The notes under the pieces: generated by a model | Databases searched by the model: none | What the model was told of the DNA's origin: nothing | What the model saw: only the letters and a program-made list of their open reading frames with translations | In this document: in pieces, positions 18,875-27,306 of the stretch | Numbering within the stretch: position 1 is the stretch's first letter | Layout of the letters: every line of letters starts with the position of its first letter | Translations under genes and position numbers: made by a program | DNA from: an uncultured Methylococcaceae bacterium | GTDB lineage: Bacteria; Pseudomonadota; Gammaproteobacteria; Methylococcales; Methylomonadaceae | NCBI GenBank assembly: GCA_903938485.1 | Contig: CAJADF010000074.1 | Location: forward strand, 1-36,157 | Direction: 5' to 3' | DNA length: 36,157 nt

Positions 18875-19387
18875 ATGTTTATTACCACATTCCCCATAAT
18901 TTTTATCTATACTCACTTATTTTCAATTATTGAAGCCAGTATATTTTTAGTCGCTTTATTCTTTTTAGTATACTTTTATACGCCAGGAGTTACCAAGAAT
19001 TGGAGCAAACCAACTGACCCGAGCATATATGAGACATTACGTTCTGCCTGGTTAGGTAAAGCCTTATTATGGCAAGCATTCTGGCCTTTTTTCTTACTCG
19101 TTAACATCATCTTATTTTACATTGATTATCGAGTATTAAACGTTACCTACACTATCGCTAGTTGGAAAACGGTGCACGGCATGTTGTTACTGCCTATGGT
19201 TTGGTGGACAAACTCAGTATGGCGATGCTCACAACACACTCGACACAAGTTGTTTAGCGTAAGTGCTCGAACATTGACGATTTATGTATTTCTGGATTAT
19301 ATCTTACGCTTTATCATAAGCACGCAATATCCAAATACTCTTTTCGATTGCCGTCTCTTAGTTATGGAGTATGGTGATTGTTTATAA
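18875..19387 (+). CDS. Hypothetical multi-pass membrane protein
   Basis: I do not recognise this gene. The 170-residue product has an N-terminal hydrophobic stretch long enough for one or two helices (about 1-35). A Trp-rich segment follows (about 62-90, LGKALLWQAFWPFFLLVNII), then a third region with HGMLLLPMVWWTNSVWRCSQ (about 106-125) and a C-terminal helix (about 134-148). Several Trp, His and Cys residues lie next to membrane segments, which could fit cofactor or metal binding, but nothing specific is shown. It is divergent from the nucleosidase-like gene, with 81 bases between them, and convergent with the Usp gene, with only 7 bases between the stop codons. Confidence 0.7.
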   Translation: MFITTFPIIFIYTHLFSIIEASIFLVALFFLVYFYTPGVTKNWSKPTDPSIYETLRSAWLGKALLWQAFWPFFLLVNIILFYIDYRVLNVTYTIASWKTVHGMLLLPMVWWTNSVWRCSQHTRHKLFSVSARTLTIYVFLDYILRFIISTQYPNTLFDCRLLVMEYGDCL

Positions 19388-19394
19388 GATGTAT

Positions 19395-19838
19395 TTATTC
19401 AGCTTTTAATCGAACTGCTAAAACGTCACACTTGGCATGATGCAACACACCATTTGCTGTTGAGCCTAATAAAAGAGCTAAACCATGTCGTCCATGAGAA
19501 CCCATTACAATTAAATCAACTTTATTTTCTTCCGCCACTCTAACTATCTCAGATTTTGTACTACCCATCTCTAACCAGACTTGATCGCTAGGTATTTGTA
19601 ATTTCTTTGCAAGAACAGCTATCCTTTTTTTAGCGTTATCCATCAACTCAGTAATTAAATCCATATTAAAAGGTGATTCAACACCATATCCCGAATCCAA
19701 CATAGGAAGATTATCCACGACATGAATAATATTTAATTTGGCTTTATACATTTTTGATAAAGCCAATGCTTTATTAGTTATTTCATCAGATTGTTCATAA
19801 AAATCAACTGCAACTAAAATATTTTGGTACGTTTCCAT
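19395..19838 (-). CDS. Universal stress protein, UspA family
   Basis: A 147-residue cytoplasmic universal stress protein. The fold's first strand is NILVAVDFYEQSDEITNKAL, and the ATP-binding motif G-2X-G-9X-G(S/T) is intact in VMGSHGRHGLALLLGSTANG (about 112-131), so it should be of the ATP-binding class. The final VLHHAKCDVLAVR is the standard C-terminal strand. Such proteins act in stress survival, often as dimers. The ATG has a strong GGAG 6 bases upstream. It begins 8 bases after the end of the preceding membrane-protein gene and about half a kilobase after the ABC-F gene, so all three are probably cotranscribed. Confidence 0.92.
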   Translation of the reverse strand: METYQNILVAVDFYEQSDEITNKALALSKMYKAKLNIIHVVDNLPMLDSGYGVESPFNMDLITELMDNAKKRIAVLAKKLQIPSDQVWLEMGSTKSEIVRVAEENKVDLIVMGSHGRHGLALLLGSTANGVLHHAKCDVLAVRLKAE

Positions 19839-19846
19839 GCTATCTC

Positions 19847-20356
19847 CTAAAAAACACTGACACTAGGGAACAATATTGCCATTACCCGAACACTAAAAAA
19901 TAGATATAAAAAAGCTAAACCCAACCCAAAACCAATATTTTTTTCTATACTCTTGCTAATAATATTTCCCATAACTAACCAATGCCAAATTATGAGTGAT
20001 ATAGTGACCAGTAAAACCAATAAACCACCCTGATGAACTTCCATCGTAGCCACTCCTGGTAGCGCAAAAAAACTAATGATTGCATCAATACCAATAACTG
20101 AAGAAGAAACTTGACAAAATCTTGCTCTTTTTTGAAACAAAACTAACATTAGCCAAATAAACCCAAAGACTAATAAAGCGTCTACGCATAATTGTAATAA
20201 AACAGAGAATATTGAAAAATGCATACTTAACATTAAAGCACGCACAGCGATATACCCTAAAAATAATAGTTTAAGCAGCCCTTTCGAGTAAGGCATATCT
20301 TCTGGGCCTTTTCGAAATAAACATATATCAAACAATAAAATAATAATATCGTACAT
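19847..20356 (-). CDS. Yip1-like or unknown multi-pass membrane protein
   Basis: A 169-residue hydrophobic protein with about five predicted membrane helices (about 27-45, 48-72, 88-100, 110-130, 140-165). It has an N-terminal amphipathic part containing DICLFRKGPEDMPYSKGLLK. The LFRKGPEDMPYS phrase recurs in small proteobacterial membrane proteins that I remember only as uncharacterised; a resemblance to Yip1-type proteins is possible but not established. It lies 14 bases after the ABC-F gene and 8 bases before the Usp gene on the same strand, so it is the middle gene of a three-gene run. The context gives no direct hint of substrate or process. Confidence 0.7.
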   Translation of the reverse strand: MYDIIILLFDICLFRKGPEDMPYSKGLLKLLFLGYIAVRALMLSMHFSIFSVLLQLCVDALLVFGFIWLMLVLFQKRARFCQVSSSVIGIDAIISFFALPGVATMEVHQGGLLVLLVTISLIIWHWLVMGNIISKSIEKNIGFGLGLAFLYLFFSVRVMAILFPSVSVF

Positions 20357-20370
20357 AGCTATTTTTTGAA

Positions 20371-22254
20371 TTATTTAGCATTTTCTATAGCCTCTTCTGC
20401 TTCCATCCATGCAACCTCTGCATCTTCTAGCGCCTTATCAATTTTTACTTTTTTATCTAAAGCCTGTTTTAAACGCATTTTAGCTTCATCTGTGTAAATA
20501 TCTGGATCAGCGAGCATTTGTTCTAATTGACGTTGTTCATTATGATATTTCTCTACAGCTAACTCGGCTCTTTTTAGAGCATCATATAAGGGTTTATTTT
20601 TTTGTCTACGTTCTGCATCTAACTTACGTTGATCTTTACGGGATAGGGCTGGTTCTGCATCAGCAACCATTTTTTCTTCACACTTTTTCTGTTCTGTTAA
20701 CCATTGACGATAGTCATCTAAATCTCCGTCAAACGGCTCTACTTTTCCTCCTGAAACCAATAATAAGTGATCAGTCACAGAGCGCAATAAATGTCTATCA
20801 TGTGAAACGACAACGATAGCACCTTGATAATCTTGCAAGGCGACACTTAAAGCATGCCGCATCTCCAAATCTAAATGGTTAGTTGGCTCATCTAATAAAA
20901 GTAAATTAGGATTTTGATAGACCAATAGTGCCAAAACTAGACGGGCTTTTTCCCCACCTGAAAAGGGCCTAACGGGCTCTAATACTTTATCCCCCTGAAA
21001 ATCAAACCCCCCTAAAAAGTTTCGTAGATCTTTCTCTGTGGCTTGTTTATCCAGTTTTTGTAAATGCCATAAAGGTGTTTCATCAAGCTGTAATTGCTCT
21101 AATTGATGCTGAGCAAAATAGCCTATTTTTAAAGCTTCCGCCTCATAACGATTCCCTGATAAAGGCAGCATATCACCCGCTAACACTTTAATTAAACTCG
21201 ACTTTCCCGCCCCATTAGGACCCAATAACCCAATACGATCCCCCGGAGAGATAGATAAACCAGCATTTTTAAGCACACACGTTGAACCATATCCGATGTC
21301 AGTTTTATCTAATGACAATAAGGGATTAGGCATTTTATCTGGCTTGGCAAAACTAAAGTCAAAGGGGGAATCAACATGCGCCATGGCAATGAGTTCCATC
21401 CGCTCTAATGCCTTAATTCGGCTCTGTGCCTGTCTCGCTTTAGTGGCTTGTGCTTTAAAGCGATCGACAAAACTTTGAATATGCGCCATTTCACGTTGTT
21501 GCTTTAAAAAAGCAGATTGCTGTTGGGCTAACTTTTCTGCACGCATACGCTCAAAAGCTGAATAATTACCCGTATAAATCTCTGCTTTTCCCTGCTCTAT
21601 ATGCACAATATGATCAGTAATAGTATCTAGAAAATCCCTATCATGTGATATCAACATTAATGTACCGGGGTACTTACATAACCAGTCCTGCAACCAAATT
21701 ACTGCATCTAAATCCAAATGGTTAGTTGGCTCATCCAATAAAAGCAGATCAGATCGACACATTAAAGCTTGTGCTAAATTGAGCCGCATACGCCAACCAC
21801 CTGAAAAAGAACCAACCGTATTCTGTGCTTGCACAGCACTAAATCCCAGGCCACTCATCAAACGTGAAGCACGAGATTGCGTAGTATATCCGCCAATAAT
21901 ATCTAAAGCAGCATGATATTCAGCTTGTTTTAAACCATCGTCAACCAACTCGGCCTGTCTTAATTGATCTTGTAAATTTCGAAATTCTTTATCACCATCA
22001 ATAACATAATCGATTGCAGAACAAGCAACGGCTGGAGTTTCTTGTGCCACATGAGCAATCTCAAGATTAGGCGGCATAGAAAAATCACCTTCATCTAAAT
22101 GCATTTCATTTTTAACAAGCGCAAATAAACTAGATTTTCCAGCGCCATTGGCGCCCGTAAATCCAACTTTTTGACCTTTGTGAATAGTAAAAGATGAGTT
22201 AGAAAACAGCACCCTAACGCCACGACGCAAGGCAATATTTTTAAAATTTAACAT
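20371..22254 (-). CDS. yheS: ABC-F family ATPase, YheS type
   Basis: A soluble, duplicated ABC ATPase of 627 residues without membrane domains, expected to act on the ribosome. Domain 1 has Walker A GANGAGKSS (about 35-43), signature FSGGWRMRLNLAQAL, Walker B LLLLDEPTNHLDLDAV and the switch LISHDRDFL. The P-site-tRNA-interaction linker region (about 235-310) is rich in Lys, Arg and Gln. Domain 2 has GPNGAGKSSLIKVL, FSGGEKARLVLALL and LLLDEPTNHLDLEM. The C-terminal 100 residues are a charged coiled coil. This matches E. coli YheS (637 residues). ABC-F proteins relieve ribosome stalling; YheS itself is implicated in rescue at some stalling peptides. No clear Shine-Dalgarno is seen; a hexanucleotide repeat lies upstream. 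Confidence 0.9.
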   Translation of the reverse strand: MLNFKNIALRRGVRVLFSNSSFTIHKGQKVGFTGANGAGKSSLFALVKNEMHLDEGDFSMPPNLEIAHVAQETPAVACSAIDYVIDGDKEFRNLQDQLRQAELVDDGLKQAEYHAALDIIGGYTTQSRASRLMSGLGFSAVQAQNTVGSFSGGWRMRLNLAQALMCRSDLLLLDEPTNHLDLDAVIWLQDWLCKYPGTLMLISHDRDFLDTITDHIVHIEQGKAEIYTGNYSAFERMRAEKLAQQQSAFLKQQREMAHIQSFVDRFKAQATKARQAQSRIKALERMELIAMAHVDSPFDFSFAKPDKMPNPLLSLDKTDIGYGSTCVLKNAGLSISPGDRIGLLGPNGAGKSSLIKVLAGDMLPLSGNRYEAEALKIGYFAQHQLEQLQLDETPLWHLQKLDKQATEKDLRNFLGGFDFQGDKVLEPVRPFSGGEKARLVLALLVYQNPNLLLLDEPTNHLDLEMRHALSVALQDYQGAIVVVSHDRHLLRSVTDHLLLVSGGKVEPFDGDLDDYRQWLTEQKKCEEKMVADAEPALSRKDQRKLDAERRQKNKPLYDALKRAELAVEKYHNEQRQLEQMLADPDIYTDEAKMRLKQALDKKVKIDKALEDAEVAWMEAEEAIENAK

Positions 22255-22287
22255 TAAGACTCAAAGTAAAAATGGATTACACTTAAT

Positions 22288-22304
22288 TATCAGAAGCGCT
22301 GATA
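22288..22304. promoter_or_regulatory. Short inverted repeat upstream of the ABC-F gene
   Basis: TATCAG and CTGATA flank a five-base centre (AAGCG) and lie 34-50 bases before the ABC-F start. It could be a dimeric regulator site or a small hairpin in the 5' untranslated region. There is no known regulator to attach to it. Confidence 0.3.
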
Positions 22305-22310
22305 TTACAA

Positions 22311-22340
22311 ATTCAGATTCAGATTCAGATTCAGATTCAG
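22311..22340. repeat. Tandem hexanucleotide repeat, five ATTCAG units
   Basis: Five perfect head-to-tail copies of ATTCAG, read as CTGAAT on the minus strand. They lie 57 to 86 bases upstream of the ABC-F start and end directly next to a TATATT-like element. A change of copy number by replication slippage would shift spacing by 6 bp. There is no gene in this stretch, so any effect would be on expression. Confidence 0.9.
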
Positions 22341-22398
22341 AATATAAAGTGTAAGTTTAATTGATAATTAGAAAAGCCGGTATGCCTACAGATTGAAA

Positions 22399-22420
22399 CG
22401 CCCGATTATGAAATCGGGCG
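22399..22420. terminator. Hairpin downstream of the small lipoprotein gene
   Basis: CGCCCGATT and AATCGGGCG form a perfect 9-bp stem with an ATGA loop, 17 bases after the lipoprotein stop codon. The minus-strand tail is only TTT followed by mixed sequence, so the T-run is weak, but the GC-rich stem in the right place makes a terminator likely. Confidence 0.65.
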
Positions 22421-22436
22421 CCACTACACAAATATT

Positions 22437-22649
22437 TTAATTAGCTGTCGCTGGAGCTACTACAGGCTCAGATGCTGGCGCAGGAACAGCTTCAGTTGCA
22501 GGTACAGTTGACTCTGGAGCTACATTTACTGCTGGTACCTCATTAACAGGTGCCGCCGTTGTTGAAACTGCTGTTTCTGGCGTTTTATCACAAGCAGTTA
22601 ATAAACATAGAGTAAATAAACTAGATACGGCTATTGATTTTATTTTCAT
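22437..22649 (-). CDS. Small proline/alanine-rich lipoprotein
   Basis: A 70-residue predicted lipoprotein. Residues 1-19 are a lipoprotein signal with lipobox LLTAC, so C20 would be acylated. The mature part is a low-complexity tail of Thr, Val, Ala, Pro and Glu (for example APVNEVPAVNVAPESTVPAT) without a folded domain. I chose the ATG at 22649 because AGGAGA lies at the proper distance; an in-frame start five codons upstream (22664) would spoil the lipoprotein signal. Small lipoproteins of this composition are common and unstudied; a spacer or envelope role is possible but unsupported. It is isolated between amiC and the ABC-F gene with a hairpin on each side. Confidence 0.78.
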   Translation of the reverse strand: MKIKSIAVSSLFTLCLLTACDKTPETAVSTTAAPVNEVPAVNVAPESTVPATEAVPAPASEPVVAPATAN

Positions 22650-22687
22650 TATTGTTCTCCTCATAACTATTTTTATTATTAGTTCTT

Positions 22688-22710
22688 GTTACCTTAACCA
22701 ACAAGGTAAC
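22688..22710. promoter_or_regulatory. Perfect inverted repeat upstream of the lipoprotein gene
   Basis: GTTACCTT (22688-22695) and AAGGTAAC (22703-22710) surround a 7-base centre. It lies about 40 bases before the lipoprotein ATG, where a promoter or operator is expected, and about 105 bases after the amidase stop codon. No T-run follows, so an operator is as likely as a terminator. Confidence 0.4.
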
Positions 22711-22815
22711 TGTAATCCTACCACAATCAAAGCCCAACTCTGCAATAAAACCGCATGAATTTGAACATAACTAGTGAACTGTAAAATTCAACTATAAGAA
22801 CCTAATAATAGATAT

Positions 22816-24036
22816 TTATTTTCCATCAACACTTGCCAATCGGTTATTTCCCCTATTTATTTCTTCAAAATACGCCAATAAACCTTTAAATATAGCTTTT
22901 GCTATTTTTGTTTGAAATCCCTGACTTAATAAGTTCTGCTCCTCTATTGGGTTTGAAATAAATGCAGTTTCTACCAAAATTGAAGGTATATCAGGTGATT
23001 TCAACACCATAAACCCTGCCTTTTGTACGGTATATTTATGTAAAGGGGAAATATTAATAAAACTTTTTAAAACATGATTTGCAACCAATATACTTTCTTC
23101 ACGTGTATCTTTTTGCTTCAGATCAAACAAAGTAGAGACTAAATCATCTTCTTTATCCTGGAGACTAACACCTACCATGTCAGAGGCATTTTCCGAATCA
23201 GCTAACCAACGCGCCGCCTCACTTGAAGCGCCATTGGTCGATAATGTATAAACCGAAGCACCCTTAATAAGAGTATCTTGAACAGCATCAGCATGAATTG
23301 AAACAAATAAATCTGCATTTGCCGCCCGAGCAATTTTCATTCGCTCTCTCAGCCCTACATAATAATCGCCGGTACGCACCATGACAGCTCGCATTCCCTT
23401 TTGAGCATTAACTAAAGTTTCAAGTTTTTTGGAAATTTGAAAAGTAACACTCTTCTCTTCTGTACCTCCGACGCCACGTGCACCTGGGTCATTACCTCCA
23501 TGCCCGGAATCTATTGCAATGACAAATGGATTCAGTTGGTTTATTTTAATGGGTAAATGGGGATCTTCAATTACTTTAACAGAGCTAGTATTCTGTCCAT
23601 TACCAACAATAAGCTCCGATGTAATTTTTGACTTAGTAGCGCTTTTAGAATTTAACTCAACTACCAAATGATTGGTGACATTGTGAGATTTTAAAGTAAA
23701 CTCATTCGAATTAACTGCGACCTTCAAATCAATCAACACTCTTAAATCAATATCATTCACTTTCAAAGTAGTCACATGGAAAAACAATGGATTTATTGCA
23801 GAAGGCTGATTAATAGGTTTAGTTAATTTTGCATTTTTAATATCTATTACTAATCGATGTGGCTTATTTATAACATAAACACGATGCTTTATTGGCTCTG
23901 TCACATCAAAAACTAATCGATTTTTCTTTTCAATCGTTGAAAATGCTAAGCCACCCAATTCTAACTGCCTAGCGCAAATTGATACAGCTACTGTTTGCAA
24001 TACAAAAAGCAATAATATTTTTACGTAAATACTCAT
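22816..24036 (-). CDS. amiC: N-acetylmuramoyl-L-alanine amidase with AMIN domain (AmiC-like)
   Basis: A periplasmic zinc amidase that cleaves the bond between N-acetylmuramate and L-alanine to split septal peptidoglycan. It has a signal peptide (about 1-22), an AMIN domain (about 27-130) for targeting to the septum, and an Amidase_3 domain (about 172-395). Zinc ligands are visible: H179 in IAIDSGHGGNDPGA, the Glu in GTEEK near 193-194, H248 in VSIHADA, and the catalytic Glu E356 in ILVETAFISNP. An inserted segment at about 270-330 (SSEAARWLADSENASD and following) corresponds to the autoinhibitory helix released by EnvC/NlpD-type activators. No LysM domain is present, so the AmiC type fits better than AmiB. 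It follows tsaE, the usual neighbour. Confidence 0.92.
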   Translation of the reverse strand: MSIYVKILLLFVLQTVAVSICARQLELGGLAFSTIEKKNRLVFDVTEPIKHRVYVINKPHRLVIDIKNAKLTKPINQPSAINPLFFHVTTLKVNDIDLRVLIDLKVAVNSNEFTLKSHNVTNHLVVELNSKSATKSKITSELIVGNGQNTSSVKVIEDPHLPIKINQLNPFVIAIDSGHGGNDPGARGVGGTEEKSVTFQISKKLETLVNAQKGMRAVMVRTGDYYVGLRERMKIARAANADLFVSIHADAVQDTLIKGASVYTLSTNGASSEAARWLADSENASDMVGVSLQDKEDDLVSTLFDLKQKDTREESILVANHVLKSFINISPLHKYTVQKAGFMVLKSPDIPSILVETAFISNPIEEQNLLSQGFQTKIAKAIFKGLLAYFEEINRGNNRLASVDGK

Positions 24037-24125
24037 GATTAGAATCGATTAAACGACCGGTTAACTAAAATATTCGAACCATATAATGCTTAAACCTATA
24101 AATAATGATCCGGATAAGTATATTA

Positions 24126-24530
24126 TTAAAATGTTAATTTTCGTCCATTACCATCAACAACTAAACTGATGACTTTATCAGCTTTAGGCAAAAAACCTTG
24201 ACCTTTATCAGGCCACTCAATAAAACAAATCGCCTCTTGATCAAAATAATCCCTGATTCCCATCCATTCCAACTCGTCAGGGTCTGTCAATCGATACAAA
24301 TCGAAATGAAAAACACTCACTTCTCCAAGGAGATATTCCTCAACTAAATTATAAGTCGGACTTTTAACGACTCCATCATAACCCGCGGCTCGCAAAAAAC
24401 CACGGACTAAAGTTGTTTTACCAACACCTAAATCGCCTTCCAAAAATATAAGTACTTTGCCAGATAATTTCTTAAATAAATCTGCGCCAAATTGTTCAGT
24501 TTGCTCTGTATTATTTAAATATATCTGCAT
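24126..24530 (-). CDS. tsaE: tRNA threonylcarbamoyladenosine biosynthesis ATPase TsaE
   Basis: TsaE is the small ATPase that, with TsaB and TsaD, makes t6A at position 37 of ANN-decoding tRNAs. The 134-residue protein has the Walker A motif FLEGDLGVGKTTLVRGFLRA (about 29-48), the family's SPTYNLVEEY near residue 57, and HFDLYRLTDPDELEWMGIRDY, with the conserved WP in FIEWPDKG. It is slightly shorter than the 153 residues of E. coli. The ATG comes immediately after the nnr stop (TAA-ATG), indicating coupling. nnr-tsaE-amidase is a well-conserved order in gammaproteobacteria. Confidence 0.94.
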   Translation of the reverse strand: MQIYLNNTEQTEQFGADLFKKLSGKVLIFLEGDLGVGKTTLVRGFLRAAGYDGVVKSPTYNLVEEYLLGEVSVFHFDLYRLTDPDELEWMGIRDYFDQEAICFIEWPDKGQGFLPKADKVISLVVDGNGRKLTF

Positions 24531-26000
24531 TTAAAAATTATTAATCCACTGCCTAAGATACATCATCAAATCTCCCGCTAACAAACCTCGTTCTCCATTA
24601 GCAACTGCAGCTAAATCTGCAGCATAACCATGCCCATAAACCCCATGTTGAGATGCATCAATTAAGGATTCACCTTGAGCAATCAATCCTGCTATCACTC
24701 CAGCTAATACGTCTCCCATTCCTCCAGAAGCCATTCCAGGATTTCCTGTTGAAGAAACGATACACTCCTGCTCTGAAGCTATTAAAGTCCCAGCGCCTTT
24801 TAGCACTACAACACCTTCATATTTAGATTGAAGCGCTAACACTGCAGAAAATCTATCATCTTGAATTTCTGCCGACGTGCAATTTAATAATCGAGCAGCC
24901 TCACCTGGATGTGGTGTTAATATCCAATTTGAATTACTTGAAGGTGATTTAGCTAAAAGATTTAAACCATCTGCATCAATAACAAGAGGTTTATCCGTCA
25001 TTAAAACAGTATTGAATAATTCTTGCGCCCATGTATTTTGCCCCAAACCGGGCCCGATAACCACAACCGTTGCTTTATTAAGCAACAAAGATAAGTCTTG
25101 AGAATTTGCAACCCCATGACACATCAACTCTGGCCTATTGATATTCAAAAAAGCAGCGTGCGATTGATGAGTTGCTATAGAAATCAAACCAGCACCAATC
25201 CGCAATGCAGCTTCAGCTGCCAACTTAACAGAGCCAGAATAACCAACATCTCCGCCTACAATTAAGACATGGCCATACGTGCCTTTATGAGCACAGCGAC
25301 TTCTAGACGGCCATAATTTTTTATAACCACGAATACTAGAAGGCAATGCATCCTTAAAAACCGAATCAGGCAACTTTAGTGAACTATAAACTAACTCTCC
25401 ACAATACTCAGGCGCCTGCCCCGTAAAAAGCCCTTGCTTTAAGGCAATAAAAGTAACAGTTATATCCGCTTTTACTGAGCACCCCATGACAGTGCCCGTA
25501 TCAGCATTTAAACCGGAAGGGAGATCAATTGAAACCACTGGAGATACTGAGTTATTAATCTTAATTATCGCAAGTGCATATGAGCCACTGACCTGGCGAT
25601 TTAAACCGGTACCCAACAAAGCATCAACAACAATATCAGAGTTGTCAACGATTTGATCATCAAAAGGAACGATAAGACCGTGTAGATTTTGATAATGTTG
25701 GCATGCAATTAAGACATCACCTGTTAAGAAATCAGGATCAATTAAACTATAAACTTTTACAGTTAAATTCTCCTCCTTAGCAAGTCTAGCAACTACATAG
25801 CCATCGCCTGCATTATTTCCAGATCCACAAAATATACTGATAGATTTAACATTAGGCCATTTCAACCTAATAGCTTGAAATACTTCTTCACCCGCTAAGC
25901 TCATTAATTCATAACTAGAAATACCAAAATCTTCTATAGCTCGTTTCTCAAACTCCAATACTTGAGTGACTTTATAAAGCTTATTTGGAAGATTTTCCAT
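24531..26000 (-). CDS. nnr: Bifunctional NAD(P)H-hydrate epimerase / ADP-dependent dehydratase
   Basis: A metabolite-repair enzyme that restores NADH and NADPH from their damaged hydrates. The N-terminal YjeF domain (about 1-215) is the epimerase, with SIFCGSGNNAGDGYVVARLA and DALLGTGLNRQVSG. The C-terminal domain (about 225-489) is the ribokinase-like dehydratase, with HVLIVGGDVGYSGSVKLAAE, VVIGPGLGQN, WILTPHPGEAARLL and GNPGMASGGMGDVLAGVIAG. The 489 residues correspond to full-length E. coli Nnr (515). It sits 50 bases after the purM stop and directly before tsaE. There is no strong Shine-Dalgarno before the ATG. Confidence 0.94.
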   Translation of the reverse strand: MENLPNKLYKVTQVLEFEKRAIEDFGISSYELMSLAGEEVFQAIRLKWPNVKSISIFCGSGNNAGDGYVVARLAKEENLTVKVYSLIDPDFLTGDVLIACQHYQNLHGLIVPFDDQIVDNSDIVVDALLGTGLNRQVSGSYALAIIKINNSVSPVVSIDLPSGLNADTGTVMGCSVKADITVTFIALKQGLFTGQAPEYCGELVYSSLKLPDSVFKDALPSSIRGYKKLWPSRSRCAHKGTYGHVLIVGGDVGYSGSVKLAAEAALRIGAGLISIATHQSHAAFLNINRPELMCHGVANSQDLSLLLNKATVVVIGPGLGQNTWAQELFNTVLMTDKPLVIDADGLNLLAKSPSSNSNWILTPHPGEAARLLNCTSAEIQDDRFSAVLALQSKYEGVVVLKGAGTLIASEQECIVSSTGNPGMASGGMGDVLAGVIAGLIAQGESLIDASQHGVYGHGYAADLAAVANGERGLLAGDLMMYLRQWINNF

Positions 26001-26050
26001 ACAGATTAACTATGAAATAGAGATATTAGCCAACTCACTTATCGAATAGA

Positions 26051-27100
26051 CTATAAATAATGAACTTCAGGCTTACCCTCAGAAGCGATTAATTCACCAA
26101 TAACGAAAGCCATTTCACCTGAAGAGTGTAAGCTATCAAGAGTTACTTGTTCATCTTCTGGTGCGACGCAAACGACCATTCCTATACCACAATTAAACGT
26201 GATCAACATATCCGCCAATGATACGTTACCTTGCTCTTTTAACCACACAAAAATATCAGGCAACTCCCAAGAAGAAAGCTCAATATTCGCTTGAATACCA
26301 GTGGGCAATACACGTGGTAAATTTTCTGTTAATCCACCACCAGTAATATGCGCAAAAGCATGCACAGGTACTTTACTTAATAAAGTTAACAACGATTTAA
26401 CATAAATACGAGTTGGCTCTAATAAAGCCTCCCCTAAAGTTTTACTACCAAATGGATCAGATAGCGTTGAACCACTGTGAGAAATAATTTTTCTAATTAA
26501 CGAATAACCATTTGAATGTGGACCTGATGAAGCAATGCCAATTAGCTTATCTCCTACGCTAACCTGAGAGCCATCCAAAACCTCACTTTTCTCTACGATA
26601 CCGACGCAAAAACCGGCTAAATCATATTCACCATCAGGATACATACCTGGCATTTCTGCAGTTTCACCACCTACTAAAGCTGCTCCTGCTAATTCACAGC
26701 CTTGACCAATACCTTTTATTACCGACGCAGCCGTTTCAACATCAAGCTTACCGGTCGCAAAATAATCTAAGAAAAATAAAGGCTCAGCTCCCTGAACAAT
26801 TATATCGTTAACACACATGGCAACCAAATCAATACCTACTGTATCGTGAATATCTAAATCAATCGCTAACTTCAATTTAGTACCCACGCCATCCGTTCCA
26901 GATACTAAAATTGGATTTTGGTAACGATCTAGCGGTAGTTCGAACATCGAGCCAAAACCACCTAATCCAGCCATTACACCTGCCGTTCGAGTTCTAGCGG
27001 CAATCGGTTTAATTCGCTCAACTAATTCATTTCCGGCTGCAATATCAACGCCAGCACTTTTATAATTTAAGCTTTCTTGGTTTTTTTCGCTCAAAGTCAT
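26051..27100 (-). CDS. purM: Phosphoribosylformylglycinamidine cyclo-ligase (AIR synthetase)
   Basis: PurM makes 5-aminoimidazole ribotide from FGAM with ATP in purine synthesis. The 349-residue protein shows [20 protein letters not shown] at the N terminus, [51 protein letters not shown] and [16 protein letters not shown], all diagnostic. I set the start at ATG 27100, preceded by GAAGAGAAC; an upstream in-frame TTG at 27136 lies beyond the predicted transcription start near 27121 and is therefore unlikely. The partner purN, which commonly follows purM, is absent; nnr follows instead. The gene is divergent from a small secreted protein. Confidence 0.95.
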   Translation of the reverse strand: MTLSEKNQESLNYKSAGVDIAAGNELVERIKPIAARTRTAGVMAGLGGFGSMFELPLDRYQNPILVSGTDGVGTKLKLAIDLDIHDTVGIDLVAMCVNDIIVQGAEPLFFLDYFATGKLDVETAASVIKGIGQGCELAGAALVGGETAEMPGMYPDGEYDLAGFCVGIVEKSEVLDGSQVSVGDKLIGIASSGPHSNGYSLIRKIISHSGSTLSDPFGSKTLGEALLEPTRIYVKSLLTLLSKVPVHAFAHITGGGLTENLPRVLPTGIQANIELSSWELPDIFVWLKEQGNVSLADMLITFNCGIGMVVCVAPEDEQVTLDSLHSSGEMAFVIGELIASEGKPEVHYL

Positions 27101-27127
27101 GTTCTCTTCAAAATTTAAACTGCAGAT

Positions 27128-27157
27128 ATTGTACAAGACATCATGCTTTTTTGTGAA
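27128..27157 (-). promoter_or_regulatory. Sigma70-type promoter of purM
   Basis: On the minus strand TTCACA (27152-27157), an 18-bp spacer and TACAAT (27128-27133) give a start near 27121, about 20 bases before the purM ATG. Five of six bases match each consensus box. I do not see a PurR-type palindrome with confidence. Confidence 0.55.
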
Positions 27158-27252
27158 AGATATACAGAAAGCTTGCTTATGATGCTTTCTGTGTTATCTA
27201 TTTGATTAGAATTAGTTGAATTTAAATCAAAAAAAAACTAAAGTGACCCAGC

Positions 27253-27281
27253 TTGACTGTTGGTTATTCTAATAGGATACA
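27253..27281 (+). promoter_or_regulatory. Weak promoter candidate for the small secreted protein
   Basis: TTGACT (27253-27258) is followed after 17 bases by GATACA (27276-27281), 25 bases before the ATG. The -35 box is good but the -10 box matches poorly, so the promoter may need an activator or be a false match. Confidence 0.35.
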
Positions 27282-27306
27282 TCTACTTATTAACTGAGGA
27301 ATTAAT

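Noticed and set aside
22311-22340. CRISPR or insertion-sequence end
   Set aside because: The repeat unit is only 6 bases without spacers, and no transposase or cas gene is nearby.
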